Notes under the pieces: model-generated
What the model was told of the DNA's origin: nothing
Database searches by the model: none
The model's input: the letters and a program-made list of their open reading frames with translations, nothing else
From: Roseiarcus sp963833955
GTDB lineage: Bacteria > Pseudomonadota > Alphaproteobacteria > Rhizobiales > Beijerinckiaceae
Assembly (NCBI GenBank): GCA_963833955.1
Contig: CAWHZY010000004.1
Span: 83,202-147,201, forward strand
Direction: 5' to 3'
Length of the DNA stretch: 64,000 nucleotides
Shown: positions 16,858 to 26,036 of the stretch, in pieces
Position numbering within the stretch: the stretch's first letter is position 1
How the letters are laid out: each line of letters opens with the position of its first letter
Position numbers and translations under genes: made by a program

Positions 16858-17649
16858 CTATATACGGGACGACCCAAGCGAAGGGAACCCGCCGAGCTCT
16901 TCGCGCAACCTTCTGAAAAGCCCCGCTTCATCAGGCGTTTCGGCAATCGCGATGCGGCCTGCGCCGATTGCCTGCAAGGGTTCTGCGACGTCGCCTGACA
17001 TGCAAACATGCTTAAGCTTGAGGAAACAGGCCTCTACGCCGGCTGTCTCCGCCAGCGCCGCCGCAAGGTGAGCCGAGCGGCGCGAATAGTGCAGCGCCGC
17101 GACGCAAGATGCGAGGGACCGCGCTTCCGGTAGACGCCAGGCCGCGCGCGCCTCCGCCGCATAGGCTTCCACGATTTCGACGCCAAATGCCCCAGTCAGT
17201 GTCGCCTCGATGACCGCCTTGCGGTCGCGACCGGCAAGGTAGAGCACGGACGCTCCAGGTTTCATCACGCCGGTCAGCGTCCTGACCAATTCTTCGACGT
17301 CCCGTGCCGGCGGCGAGGCCAGCCGCCAGCCGCGCGCCTCGGCCGCATGGCCGGTGCGCGCGCCGACGACATAGAGCGGCGACGACGTGCCGGACGGCCC
17401 GTCGGCGTGGAACGCCTTGTCGCTGGTCGCGACCACGGCGTCGTAACGCGATCGCTGCGGCCGGACAGGTCTGGTCCGGATCTCGATCGCCGGCAGGCAG
17501 GCGACGGAAAAGCCGAGTTTCCGCAGCCGCGCCGCGCTCGCCTTTGCGTCCTCGCGTTCGCGGAACAGGGCGATCCTGGCGCCGTCTTTCCCTCTCCTAC
17601 GGGAGAGGGGTTGGGGTGAGGGTTCGCGCGCGAAGGGCGCCTCCGCCAT
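16858..17649 (-). CDS. hemD: Uroporphyrinogen-III synthase
   Basis: Closes and rearranges hydroxymethylbilane to uroporphyrinogen III in haem, sirohaem and cobalamin synthesis. The conserved body starts at ARIALFREREDAKASAARLR and runs through PAIEIRTRP, VGARTGHAAEARGW, VLYLAGRDRK and the C-terminal GRIAIAETPDEAGLF. The N-terminal start is uncertain: the ATG at 17649 (MAEAPFAREP) lies just upstream of a CTCTCC-TAC-GGGAGAG palindrome that is itself translated into the N-terminus. A start inside or after this repeat would match the family better. The frame stays open to 17817. First gene of the hemD - mic60 - hemY unit. Confidence 0.82.
   Translation of the reverse strand: MAEAPFAREPSPQPLSRRRGKDGARIALFREREDAKASAARLRKLGFSVACLPAIEIRTRPVRPQRSRYDAVVATSDKAFHADGPSGTSSPLYVVGARTGHAAEARGWRLASPPARDVEELVRTLTGVMKPGASVLYLAGRDRKAVIEATLTGAFGVEIVEAYAAEARAAWRLPEARSLASCVAALHYSRRSAHLAAALAETAGVEACFLKLKHVCMSGDVAEPLQAIGAGRIAIAETPDEAGLFRRLREELGGFPSLGSSRI
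17592..17607. repeat. REP-like palindrome at the 5' end of hemD
   Basis: CTCTCC-TAC-GGGAGAG hairpin followed by GGGTTGGGGTGAGGG. This is the form of the common genome-scattered palindrome of many GC-rich proteobacteria. It lies in the first codons of the hemD reading frame. Confidence 0.6.
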
Positions 17650-17729
17650 CGCGATGTTTCCCTCATCCGTCGCGCCCATCGCCCGTTCGGAAGGGTGAAC
17701 CTCCTTGCAAGCGCCCTCGGGCGCGCCTC

Positions 17730-17748
17730 CTTCTCCCCAAGGGAGAAG
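17730..17748. repeat. REP-like palindrome between hemD and the acyltransferase
   Basis: CTTCTCCC-CAA-GGGAGAAG, a short perfect hairpin of the same style as the one at 17592-17607. It lies in the divergent region between hemD and the acyltransferase gene, where it may mark the border of inserted DNA. Confidence 0.55.
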
Positions 17749-17798
17749 GGAAAGGGGCGTGTCACACTTCTTCCGGCGCATGCGCGGCAATATGATCC

Positions 17799-19959
17799 TT
17801 GCCAGCGGCGGGGCCAAGCTTCCAGCCGCAGCTTGCCGATCGCCGCCCGACGATTTACGCCGTCGCCGCGGACAGCCGGGCTTTGCCGGCCGCCGCCGGA
17901 ACGCGCGCGTTGGACAAAGCCCTCAAAACGCCTGACCGGATCGCGGCGCGCGCTGCGGCGGCGCTCGATTTCAGAGACGACATCAATGGATTGCGCGCCC
18001 TCGCGGTGCTCGGCGTGGTGGTTTTTCACGCCGATCGCGCCTGGCTTCCCGGGGGATTTGCGGGCGTCGACGTCTTTTTCGTGATCTCGGGCTTTCTCAT
18101 CTCGCGCATCATCCTGACCGAATGCGTCGCCGGCCGATTCTCGCTCACGATGTTCTACGCCAATAGGGCTCGGCGCATCCTGCCGGCGCTGATTCTGGTG
18201 GTGAGCTTCGTCTTCGTTCTCGGGTGGTTTCGGGCCGATCCTCTCACTTATCGCGATATCGGCTATCATTTGATGGGGAATTCCTACTTCACCGCGAATT
18301 TCTGGATTCTGCACGAAACGGCCACCGGCGGTTACTTTGCGCCCGACGCGGCCGGCAAGCCCCTCCTGCATCTCTGGTCGCTCAGCATTGAAGAGCAATT
18401 CTACCTGGTCTGGGCCACTTTGCTGCTTCTCGTCTTCAAACTTCCGCGGCCAATCACGTTCGCCGTTTTTTCAGCCGTTTTTGTCACGTCGCTCGCCTTC
18501 TGTCTGTTCGAGACTCCCAACGATCCCATCAGCGCATTCTACGTTCCCTGGACGAGAGGGTGGGAGCTCGCGCTCGGCGCCTTGCTGGCGTATCGCGAGC
18601 TGTTTCTGATCGAGGCCCTGCCGAACCCCTCGCCGGCAATCGCCAGCTTCGGCGCGGGTCTTGGCCTTGCGCTGATTCTCGGCGCGTTTGTCTTCTTGAA
18701 TGAGACGCAGCCGTTTCCGGGGTGGCGCGCCCTGATTCCGACCGCCGGCTGCGCCCTCGTGATCGCGCTGCCGCGATCGGCGCTCGGCGGGATCCTCCTG
18801 GGCAATCCGCTGGCGGCGTTTTTCGGCTTGATCTCCTATCCGCTCTATCTCTGGCACTGGCCCCTGTTTGCTTTCGCGAATATCTGGGCCGGCGTCTTGC
18901 CGACGCCGGCCGTGATGTTCACGCTGGCCGCGGCGGCGGTTATTCTTGCAACGCTCACCTATTGGCTGATCGAACGGCCGGCCCAGGGCGCTTCTCGCCG
19001 CCGTCCTTACCTGGTCGCAGCCGGCCTTCTCGCCGCGCTGGCGCTCACCGGCGTTGTCGGGCGCGTGATCGTGGAGGCGAACGGCTTTCCCGGCCGTCTC
19101 CCCCCGCTCGTCACACGGATCCTCAATGTCGCAGAGAGTGGAATGATGGCGCCCGACATCAGGGGCTGCCTGTATAACCGCGACAACATCCGCTATCCGC
19201 TTGACGAGGAGCGCAAGCGCGCGCGGGACTTCTTCGCCCATTGCACGACGATCAAGGATCCGAGCAAGCCGACGATCATGATCGTTGGCGATTCGCACGC
19301 CACGCATCTTTTCGCCGGGCTGTCAGCGGTGTACGGCAAACGAGCCAACCTCGTCGCCTTGACCGCGACTTATTGCGTTCCGCTGATCGAACATGTCTCG
19401 ACGGAAGGGTGGGGCGGCACGACCCGCTGCCAGGCCGTCAACGACACCGTTTTGGACGAAATCCGCAGGATCAAGCCGGATCTCCTCGTCGTCGGCGCGT
19501 ATTTTGTCCAGTATGTCAACGACCCGAACTGGCTTTATCCCGGTTACGTCGACGCCTTCGCGGACAACGTGCGGCGTCTCCGAGAGGACGGCGTCGGCGC
19601 CGTGATCGTCGCAGGCGAGATCCCGACCTGGTCGCCCTCGCTGCCGGCCCTGGTCGGACGCGAGATTCTCGATGGGGAGCAGCCTCCGGAATTTTCCAAC
19701 GTCGGCCTGCGCCCCGAGTTCGCTCAAGAGCGACAGGGCCCTCGCAGCGAAGGACTGGGGCCAAGGCGTTCGCTATGTCTCGCAGGTGGCGCAGCTCTGC
19801 GGCCCCGAGGGTTGCCGGCGCTTGGTCGGCCAAAACCTTCCCGAAGACCTGCTGGCCGTCGACTACGGCCATTACAGCATCAACGGCTCGATCTTCGCCG
19901 TCAGAACCATCCTCGCGCCCGTCATGGACGCGGAACTCGCGCGGCTCGGAAAGAACTGA
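17799..19959 (+). CDS. Acyltransferase 3 / SGNH membrane acyltransferase, OafA-like (frameshifted at 19719-19720)
   Basis: Membrane enzyme that O-acetylates surface polysaccharide. The acyltransferase-3 domain opens with DINGLRALAVLGVVVFHAD (His in VFHAD), then FFVISGFLISRIIL, RARRILPALI, and LLHLWSLSIEEQFYLVW, with about ten membrane segments. The C-terminal SGNH domain begins at IMIVGDSHATHLFAG (catalytic Ser of GDSH) and ends with the Asp/His block DYGHYS. After residue about 640 the reading changes frame: removing one T at 19719-19720 joins it to the last 80 residues ending at 19959. The start is uncertain (TTG at 17799 or 17910). Lies between hemD and tsaD, where most relatives have no such gene. 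Confidence 0.8.
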
Positions 19960-19983
19960 CGCCGCACCCGGAGCGTGGGGAGT

Positions 19984-20604
19984 TCAACCTGCCGGCACGG
20001 TATCGGGGTAGGACTGGGCGTGAACGAGCGGTTCGAGACGCGTCAGCCGTATTGCCGCCTTCGCATCCGCATCCCGCCCGATGTCGACCGCATAATCCTG
20101 GAGATGCAGGAGGCAGAGGCGCTCGCTGGGCTTGCCGTCGGGCGAGCACCAGCCGTCAAAGGTGAGGAATTCCAGATCGGGCACACCGATCGCCTCTTTG
20201 ACCCACAAGGCCGAGGCAATCTGCATGGCGTCGCCGAGCGCCATCGTGCGGGGTTTTCCTTCCGGTTCACGACCGTCGTCGGGCATATGCCATTTAGCGT
20301 CGCAAAGCCTGGCGACGCGCAGCATCGCGTTGGGGTCGGGCGTAACCAGGGTCGTCAGCGCCCGAATATAGCGCGTCAGGTCGAACAGGGTGGCGAACCG
20401 CCCGGGAACGAAGGTCGACGGCCTGAGCTCCGCAAACAGGACGCTGCTGACCCATACGCGACGCTTGTGAACGGCCGCCTCGGTCAGGATGGTCTCGATA
20501 TGATGCTCCGCCTCACCCGAATCTCCGTTCGCGTGGCGAAGCACAACGCTCGAATGGAGGAAATGTTTATCGCTACTCGACGCAATCAAGGTCGTTGTCC
20601 TCAT
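19984..20604 (-). CDS. PIN-domain-like protein, 206 aa
   Basis: Resembles PIN ribonucleases: VSSVLFAELRPSTF supplies the conserved Glu, ALGDAMQIASALW an Asp, and LEFLTFDGW a late Asp. The first strand, where the usual motif has 'D-(T/S)-(S/N)', reads FLHSSVVL, so the first catalytic Asp appears replaced by His. That may be real loss of activity or a substitution error in this assembly. It overlaps the end of the upstream 276-aa gene by 32 bases, a tight coupling typical of toxin-antitoxin-like pairs, but the partner is far larger than any known VapB. Function is not established. Confidence 0.6.
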   Translation of the reverse strand: MRTTTLIASSSDKHFLHSSVVLRHANGDSGEAEHHIETILTEAAVHKRRVWVSSVLFAELRPSTFVPGRFATLFDLTRYIRALTTLVTPDPNAMLRVARLCDAKWHMPDDGREPEGKPRTMALGDAMQIASALWVKEAIGVPDLEFLTFDGWCSPDGKPSERLCLLHLQDYAVDIGRDADAKAAIRLTRLEPLVHAQSYPDTVPAG

Positions 20605-21403
20605 CCAATAAGGGTGTCATACGCAGCGAGCCTCGGATGTCGATCGCCGCGTTCACGTGGGCTCTTTCTTCAATAGAGAGCACTTCTATTCGCTCAGGAA
20701 GCTGACTGTCGCCAGTGTATATTGCTCTTCCTGTCACGCAAACATTTTTGTTGCCGAATGGGTTCAACGCATCTTCACCTTGTGACTTGTCAAAAACGCA
20801 TTCGACATGCGTTGTCCCTGCCGGAAGCATGAGGTCGCCTGTCCATACTGCTCCGCGATAGTCGATCTCGTCCAGCCGCCCCTCGAACGACATGATCGCG
20901 CTGCCGAGAAACCAGTTGTCGGTCTTGATCATTCCGTCGTCCTTGCCCCCCACGCGATCGACCTGACGGCGAAAGAAATCGTCCACTGGCAACTCTGCGT
21001 CGCTGAATTGCGCCAGGACATAAAACGAGGGATTGAGCGCCTTGACGATACGGATAAACGCTCTCGTAATGCGCGGATGACGGACGACGGCCTGGTAGTC
21101 GCTGCGGTAAATGCCCTCGGCGCAGCGCCGGAAGAACTCGATCGCCGACGGACCGGTCTGGCCCAACGCCTTCCGCTTCTCCAGGATTCCGAACTCGTAA
21201 GGATTGAGCGCCAGTAGAGAGATGAGGAACTCGCTCGATCGCGCTTTTGGCTGAAGTTCGCGGTCCGTGACCTGCAGCGCCGTCAAAAACGCGTCGAACG
21301 TCTTTTTGAACAGCTCGGCTGGGATCGGCCCAAGATCGTAGTCGCGGGCTTCGACCGGCCGAATCACTACGCGAATCTCGTTTGGCCCGATCGGGCTATT
21401 CAT
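20573..21403 (-). CDS. Unknown 276-aa protein coupled to PIN-like gene
   Basis: No family recognised. It begins MNSPIGPNEIRVVIRPVEAR. Its N-terminal half is mixed alpha/beta with a helix-rich middle (FFRRCAEGIYRSDYQAVVRH). Its C-terminal half looks like a small beta-barrel of alternating strands (GAVWTGDLMLPAGTTHVECV, NVCVTGRAIYTGD), followed by an acidic tail LLDEDNDLDCVE. No membrane segment or signal peptide. The stop lies inside the start of the downstream PIN-like gene (32-base overlap), so the two proteins are made together. The gene sits in the interval between hemD and tsaD together with the acyltransferase. Confidence 0.6.
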   Translation of the reverse strand: MNSPIGPNEIRVVIRPVEARDYDLGPIPAELFKKTFDAFLTALQVTDRELQPKARSSEFLISLLALNPYEFGILEKRKALGQTGPSAIEFFRRCAEGIYRSDYQAVVRHPRITRAFIRIVKALNPSFYVLAQFSDAELPVDDFFRRQVDRVGGKDDGMIKTDNWFLGSAIMSFEGRLDEIDYRGAVWTGDLMLPAGTTHVECVFDKSQGEDALNPFGNKNVCVTGRAIYTGDSQLPERIEVLSIEERAHVNAAIDIRGSLRMTPLLDEDNDLDCVE

Positions 21404-21528
21404 CGGTCGCTCCTGTCGCCGGACCTTACCATGCCCTGAAAAGCGGCGACAGAGCGGCCGACGCCTGCGAATCGTCCTTCGGGAAAGCGGGTTTTCTCAG
21501 GCCCTCGTTCGGGCTATGGGCATGAGGC

Positions 21529-22590
21529 ATGCGCGTTCTTGGCATTGAAACCACTTGCGACGAGACGGCGGCGGCGGTGGTGCGGCTGAGAGCCGATGGC
21601 TCGGGCGAAATCCTCGCCGACGAGCTGATGAGTCAGATCGCCGCGCACGCGCCGTTCGGCGGCGTCGTGCCGGAGATTGCGGCGCGCGCCCATGTCGAGA
21701 TCGTTGACCTGTTGATCACGCGCGCGCTGACGCGGGCGAAAATCGCGGCCAAGGATCTCGACGGAGTGGCGGCGGCGGCAGGTCCCGGCCTCATCGGCGG
21801 CGTGCTTGTTGGGCTGATGGCCGGCAAGGGGATCGCGCTCGCATGCGGCAAACCGTTCGTCGCCGTCAACCACCTCGAGGCGCACGCGCTGACCGCGCGC
21901 CTGACGAACAGCGTCGCCTTCCCCTTTCTCGTCCTCATCGCCTCGGGCGGACATACGCAGATTCTCGCGGTCAAGGGCGTCGGCGACTACGATCGCCTCG
22001 GGGCGACCATGGACGACGCCATCGGCGAAGCCTTCGACAAGACCGCCAAGCTGTTGGGGCTGTCATTTCCCGGCGGGCCCGCGGTCGAAGCGGCGGCCAG
22101 GGGCGGCGATCCAACGCGATTCGCGCTGCCTCGGCCTTTGCTCGGACGGCCCGACGCTGATTTCTCGCTGTCGGGGCTCAAAACGGCGGTCCGCTATGCG
22201 GCGGAATCCATCGCCCCGCTGCGCCCGCGGGACGTCGCCGATCTCTGCGCCTCGTTTCAGGCGGCGGTGGTCGATGTGGTCGAAGATCGCATACGCATGG
22301 GATTGAAGCTCTTCCGCCGGCGAATTGGCGTCGCTCCGCGCGCCGTGGTGGTCGCTGGCGGGGTCGCGTCCAATACGGCTCTTCGCGAGGCGCTGACCCA
22401 ATTCTGCGCCGAGGCAGGCCTGCCCCTCGTCGCGCCGCCGCCCAAGCTTTGCACCGATAACGGCGCGATGATCGCCTGGGCGGGAATAGAGCGGCTGCGG
22501 CTCGGCATGATCGATCGCCTCGACGCTCCGGGCCGCCCGCGCTGGCCGCTCGATCCGAAGTCCGAACCCGCGCTCAACAACAAGGCGTGA
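21529..22590 (+). CDS. tsaD: tRNA N6-threonylcarbamoyladenosine transferase
   Basis: Catalytic subunit of t6A synthesis: transfers threonylcarbamoyl from its AMP ester to A37 of ANN-decoding tRNAs, working with TsaB/TsaE. 353 aa, full length. It starts MRVLGIETTCDETAAAVV. GGVVPEIAARAHVE is conserved. NHLEAH (about 114-119) holds the two metal-binding His, ASGGHTQ is the phosphate contact, and DDAIGEAFDKTAK and VAGGVASN(T) form the ASKHA nucleotide site. In alphaproteobacteria tsaD usually faces hemD directly; here about 3.7 kb separates them. Confidence 0.95.
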   Translation: MRVLGIETTCDETAAAVVRLRADGSGEILADELMSQIAAHAPFGGVVPEIAARAHVEIVDLLITRALTRAKIAAKDLDGVAAAAGPGLIGGVLVGLMAGKGIALACGKPFVAVNHLEAHALTARLTNSVAFPFLVLIASGGHTQILAVKGVGDYDRLGATMDDAIGEAFDKTAKLLGLSFPGGPAVEAAARGGDPTRFALPRPLLGRPDADFSLSGLKTAVRYAAESIAPLRPRDVADLCASFQAAVVDVVEDRIRMGLKLFRRRIGVAPRAVVVAGGVASNTALREALTQFCAEAGLPLVAPPPKLCTDNGAMIAWAGIERLRLGMIDRLDAPGRPRWPLDPKSEPALNNKA

Positions 22591-22603
22591 AGCGCGCCCC
22601 TCC

Positions 22604-22867
22604 TCAGTTGGGGGTCGGCGCGGGAGGAGCGGAAGGCGCGTTCTGCGCGCCCTGCGGCGCCTGCTCCTTCGCTTTTTCGTTCGCCATGTGATGGCCGACG
22701 ATACAGCCGCCAATCGCGCCCATGACCCCGTGATGGCCTGCGTAATGGCCGGCGACGCCGCCGACAACTGCGCCTTTCAGGCAGCCCTTGGCTTCGGCGG
22801 GCGCAGAGCCAATGGCTAACGCGGGGAGCGAAGCGAGCATCACGGCGGCGATCGTTGCAAGTCTCAT
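22604..22867 (-). CDS. Small exported glycine-zipper-like protein
   Basis: 87 aa. Signal peptide MRLATIAAVMLASLPALAIG, then a short glycine-rich stretch with His (GGVAGHYAGHHGVMGAIGGC), a pattern of spaced small residues seen in glycine-zipper outer-membrane or periplasmic proteins, and a Pro/Ala-rich tail (NAPSAPPAPTPN). The start at 22867 is preceded by AAAGGAACGCC as ribosome binding site. Convergent with tsaD, 13 bases after its stop. Function unknown. Confidence 0.65.
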   Translation of the reverse strand: MRLATIAAVMLASLPALAIGSAPAEAKGCLKGAVVGGVAGHYAGHHGVMGAIGGCIVGHHMANEKAKEQAPQGAQNAPSAPPAPTPN

Positions 22868-23105
22868 GGCGGCGTTCCTTTGTTTAAAATTGGGGAAGTC
22901 AGCCCGCGATCTGGGTTCGCCCTGGCCCCTTGGCAAGGTCCAGCGAAAACACTTCACTTGGGCACCCCCGCTCGCGCGGCTGATCATTGCAATTCTGCTT
23001 GTGCGCGCCTATACAACGCTTTTCCTCTCAAGTTTGATCCTTTGAGACTGCGTTTGCGGGCCAAAACCTGCGAGCACGCGCAAACGATCATTAGGAGCAC
23101 CGTTT

Positions 23106-23828
23106 ATGAGCGACGCGCCGTTGATGCCGAAGGCGACCGCCGTCTGGCTGGTCGAAAACACCTCGCTGACCTTCGATCAGATCGCGGAGTTTTGCAAACT
23201 GCACCCCCTTGAGGTGAAAGGGATCGCCGACGGCGAAGTGGCGACGGGCATCAAGGGCTATGATCCGATCTCGACCGGCCAGCTCACGCGCGAGGAAATC
23301 GCCGCGGGCGAGAAGGACCCCAACCGCCGCCTCAATCTTTCGACGTCGAAGACGCGCACGCCCGAATTCAAGAAGCCGCGGGGCGCGCGCTACACCCCGT
23401 TGTCGCGTCGGCACGACCGCCCGAACGCCGTATTGTGGCTGTTGCGCAACCATGGCGAGCTGAAGGACGCGCAGATCATGCGCCTGGTCGGGACGACCAA
23501 GCACACGCTTCAGGCGATCCGCGACCGCACCCACTGGAACTCGGCCAATCTTCAGCCGATGGACCCGGTGACGCTGGGCTTGTGCTCGCAGATCGATCTC
23601 GACTTCGAGGTCAATCGCGCCGCCAAGGAACGGCCGAAAGTCGAGGAAGATCGCGCCCAGACGCTGGTGTCAGCGGAAATCACCACCGCCCGGCCCACGG
23701 CCGCTCCGGCGAGCCAGCTCGAAGTGTTCGGCGTTCCGACGCCGAAGCCCAAGCCGGTCGAGGAGCGGGTCGACGTCAATTCGGTGTTCGGAAAGCTGAA
23801 GGAGAAGGCGCCGCCGGACGCCGAATAG
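23106..23828 (+). CDS. trcR: DUF1013 cell-cycle transcriptional regulator, TrcR type
   Basis: 240-aa protein of a family restricted to alphaproteobacteria. The conserved body covers LMPKATAVWLVENTSLTFDQ, IAEFCKLHPLEVKGIADGEV, and a second helix-turn-helix-like block (RPNAVLWLLRNHGELKDAQI to TLQAIRDRTHWNS), then NLQPMDPVTLGLCSQIDLD. The C-terminal 70 residues are variable and charged. Family members are named cell-cycle transcriptional regulator TrcR in databases and are linked to the CtrA-type network. The two helix-turn-helix-like parts suggest DNA binding. Monocistronic; RBS AGGAGCACCG before ATG. Confidence 0.85.
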   Translation: MSDAPLMPKATAVWLVENTSLTFDQIAEFCKLHPLEVKGIADGEVATGIKGYDPISTGQLTREEIAAGEKDPNRRLNLSTSKTRTPEFKKPRGARYTPLSRRHDRPNAVLWLLRNHGELKDAQIMRLVGTTKHTLQAIRDRTHWNSANLQPMDPVTLGLCSQIDLDFEVNRAAKERPKVEEDRAQTLVSAEITTARPTAAPASQLEVFGVPTPKPKPVEERVDVNSVFGKLKEKAPPDAE

Positions 23829-24019
23829 GCGGATCGCGGGTCTTTCTCTTGCTCCCGCGCAAGCTTTTCCTTTGTCGGCAAAGCGAGCGGCCTTGGGGCG
23901 GCGCGGCGATGAGACCAGCCGGGGGTCGTTGCACTCGGCGCCTCTCCGGTTAGAGTGCACCCGGCCGCACGGGTGTTTGCCCTCGGATTGCCAGGGTCTG
24001 CGGCGGGCGGGCGTGAACC

Positions 24020-25888
24020 ATGTGGCGGCGGGTTTGTGAGCGTGGCCTCATCCGGACCCGACAAGGGACGACGGCGACGCCTGCGGAATCGGGCGAAGCT
24101 CGCGAGGCCATTCGCGCGGCTCAGATTGACGCCTTGTTCCGGGCGGCCCCGGTGGGCGTCAGCGCGGCCGCCGTCGCCGCTGTCGTTCTGTTCGCGATCC
24201 TGCACCGCCTTGGATCCGTAGACGCGAGAATCGGATCGGCGTGGAGCGTCTTCATCGTCATCTGCGCGCTCAGTCAAATTGCGCTCGGGCGGGCCTACTG
24301 GCGCTCTCGGTCGCTGAGCGATCAATGGCGCAAGTGGGCGCTCTGGTTCGCCGTCATCAGCTTTGCTGAGGGAATGGCCTGGGGCTGGGCCCCAATAGGG
24401 CTGCCGACAGGCGATCGTTTCGAAGTGGAGCTTATCGTCGTCGTCGTGACCGCTGCGGTCGCCGAGGGGGCGATTGTCGCATTCGGCACGTATTTGCCGG
24501 CTTTCTACGCCCTGTTCGTTCCGGCGACGCTTCCCTATGCGGTGGTGAGCGCCATCTCCTCGAATCCCATCGAGCGCCTGACCAGCCTGCTCATGCTCAT
24601 CTTCATCGCGGCGTTCGGCGCCTTGGGGTATACGACGAACCGCTCGTTCAAGCAGATCGTGGGCTTGAGAATCCGTACTCAGGCCATGGCCCTCGACCTG
24701 CAACAGCAAAAGGACATCGCCGAGCGGGAACGAAAGATCGCCGAGGAGGCGAACCGCGCGAAATCGTCCTTCCTCGCGGCGGCGAGTCACGATCTGCGCC
24801 AGCCCGTCCATGCGCTCGGAATGTTTGTCGGGGCTCTGCGCGGCGTTCCGATGGCGCCGGAGGGGCGCCGGATCATCCAGCAGATCGAAGCGTCGACCGC
24901 GGCGATGGACGGCCTCTTTTCGGCGCTTCTCGATATTTCAAAGCTCGACGCAGGCGTCGTCGCCGTCGAGAGACGGGCGTTTCCCATCGGCCCGGTGCTC
25001 GAGCGCCTTGCCCATGACCACCGGGAAGAAGCAAAGGCCAACGGCGTCTCCCTCGTCTGGAAGCGATGCAGCGCGATCGTCTGGACCGACCCGGTGCTGA
25101 TCGAGCGGGTCCTGCGCAACCTCGTATCGAATGCGGTGCGCTATACGCATCGCGGGCGGATCGTGATCGGCGCCCGGCGCCGAGGCGCCGCGGTGACGGT
25201 GCAGGTGATCGACACCGGGCGCGGGATTCCGCTCGACGAGCAGAAGCGTGTGTTTCAAGAGTATTATCAACTTGGCAATCCTCAGCGCGATTCAACCAAG
25301 GGACTCGGACTTGGCCTTGCCATCGTCCGGCGATTGACCTCTCTCCTCGATTGCGGACTGACCCTTCGCTCAGCGCCCGGGCGAGGCTCGTGCTTCGAGG
25401 TGACGATCCCGCTTGCGGAATCTCAAGCGCCGGTCGCCGAGCCGGAAATGCCGACTGCCTCCGCCGCTACCGCGAAAGGACTCGTGGTGGTCATCGACGA
25501 CGAGGCCGCAATTCGTGACGCGACGCTGAGTCTCCTGACGGGATGGGGGTATGACGTCATCGCGTGCGGCGGCGGCGACGAGGCCATCTCGCGTCTCTCG
25601 GCCGGCCCGGCGAGACCCTCGCTGATCCTGTGCGACTATCGCCTGAGCGAGGGCGAAAGCGGACTCGTCGTCATCAAACGCATTCGTGCAGAGTACGACG
25701 AATCAATACCCGCGATCCTGATCACCGGCGACACCGCGCCTGATCGCCTCACGGAAGCCAAGGCCAGCGGCCTCCTGCTCATGCACAAGCCGGTATCCAA
25801 CGGCAAGCTGCGGGCGGCGATCGGCAATTTGATTCTGAGCGCGAGGCCGAGCCGTTCGGTCGATGCAGGTCTTTCAGCGGTGGAATAA
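24020..25888 (+). CDS. Hybrid sensor histidine kinase with C-terminal receiver
   Basis: 622-aa inner-membrane kinase. About six hydrophobic segments lie between residues 40 and 205. A short linker helix (LQQQKDIAERERKIAEEANR) leads into the HisKA box AASHDLRQPVHALG (phospho-His about 256). The ATPase has N box RNLVSNAVRYTH, G1 DTGRGIP and G2 GLGLGLAIV. A receiver domain follows from about 490: acidic pair VVVIDDEAA, phospho-acceptor Asp in LILCDYRLSEG near 538, and Lys in LMHKPVS near 588. There is no extracellular loop of size, so the stimulus is probably membrane-borne or cytoplasmic. No response-regulator gene is adjacent. The 'SHDLRQP' box is typical of the LuxQ-like group. Confidence 0.9.
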   Translation: MWRRVCERGLIRTRQGTTATPAESGEAREAIRAAQIDALFRAAPVGVSAAAVAAVVLFAILHRLGSVDARIGSAWSVFIVICALSQIALGRAYWRSRSLSDQWRKWALWFAVISFAEGMAWGWAPIGLPTGDRFEVELIVVVVTAAVAEGAIVAFGTYLPAFYALFVPATLPYAVVSAISSNPIERLTSLLMLIFIAAFGALGYTTNRSFKQIVGLRIRTQAMALDLQQQKDIAERERKIAEEANRAKSSFLAAASHDLRQPVHALGMFVGALRGVPMAPEGRRIIQQIEASTAAMDGLFSALLDISKLDAGVVAVERRAFPIGPVLERLAHDHREEAKANGVSLVWKRCSAIVWTDPVLIERVLRNLVSNAVRYTHRGRIVIGARRRGAAVTVQVIDTGRGIPLDEQKRVFQEYYQLGNPQRDSTKGLGLGLAIVRRLTSLLDCGLTLRSAPGRGSCFEVTIPLAESQAPVAEPEMPTASAATAKGLVVVIDDEAAIRDATLSLLTGWGYDVIACGGGDEAISRLSAGPARPSLILCDYRLSEGESGLVVIKRIRAEYDESIPAILITGDTAPDRLTEAKASGLLLMHKPVSNGKLRAAIGNLILSARPSRSVDAGLSAVE

Positions 25889-25898
25889 TACTAGGACT

Positions 25899-25991
25899 CG
25901 ATGATCGGAACCGATCATCGCTTTATGGCCGAAGCGCGAATGCGCGCCCCAAGCCGCTGCGCGGATTTGAGCGCGATGAGTCGCGCTCAAA
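25899..25991. terminator. Two inverted repeats between convergent kinase and preA genes
   Basis: Hairpin 1: CGATGATCGG / CCGATCATCG at 25899-25920 with a 2-base spacer. Hairpin 2: TTTGAGCGCGA / TCGCGCTCAAA at 25966-25991 with loop TGAG, 11-bp perfect arms. They lie between two genes that run toward each other, the expected place for bidirectional termination. Neither is followed by a long T run, so intrinsic termination would be weak or factor-assisted. Confidence 0.5.
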
Positions 25992-26036
25992 CAGAATTGG
26001 AATAAGACCCGTCTCTTGGCGATCAAACGGCGGCCG

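Noticed and set aside
23552..24811. 419-codon minus-strand frame opposite trcR and the kinase gene
   Set aside because: Covers parts of two supported plus-strand genes; low-complexity Arg/Ala content, no motif.
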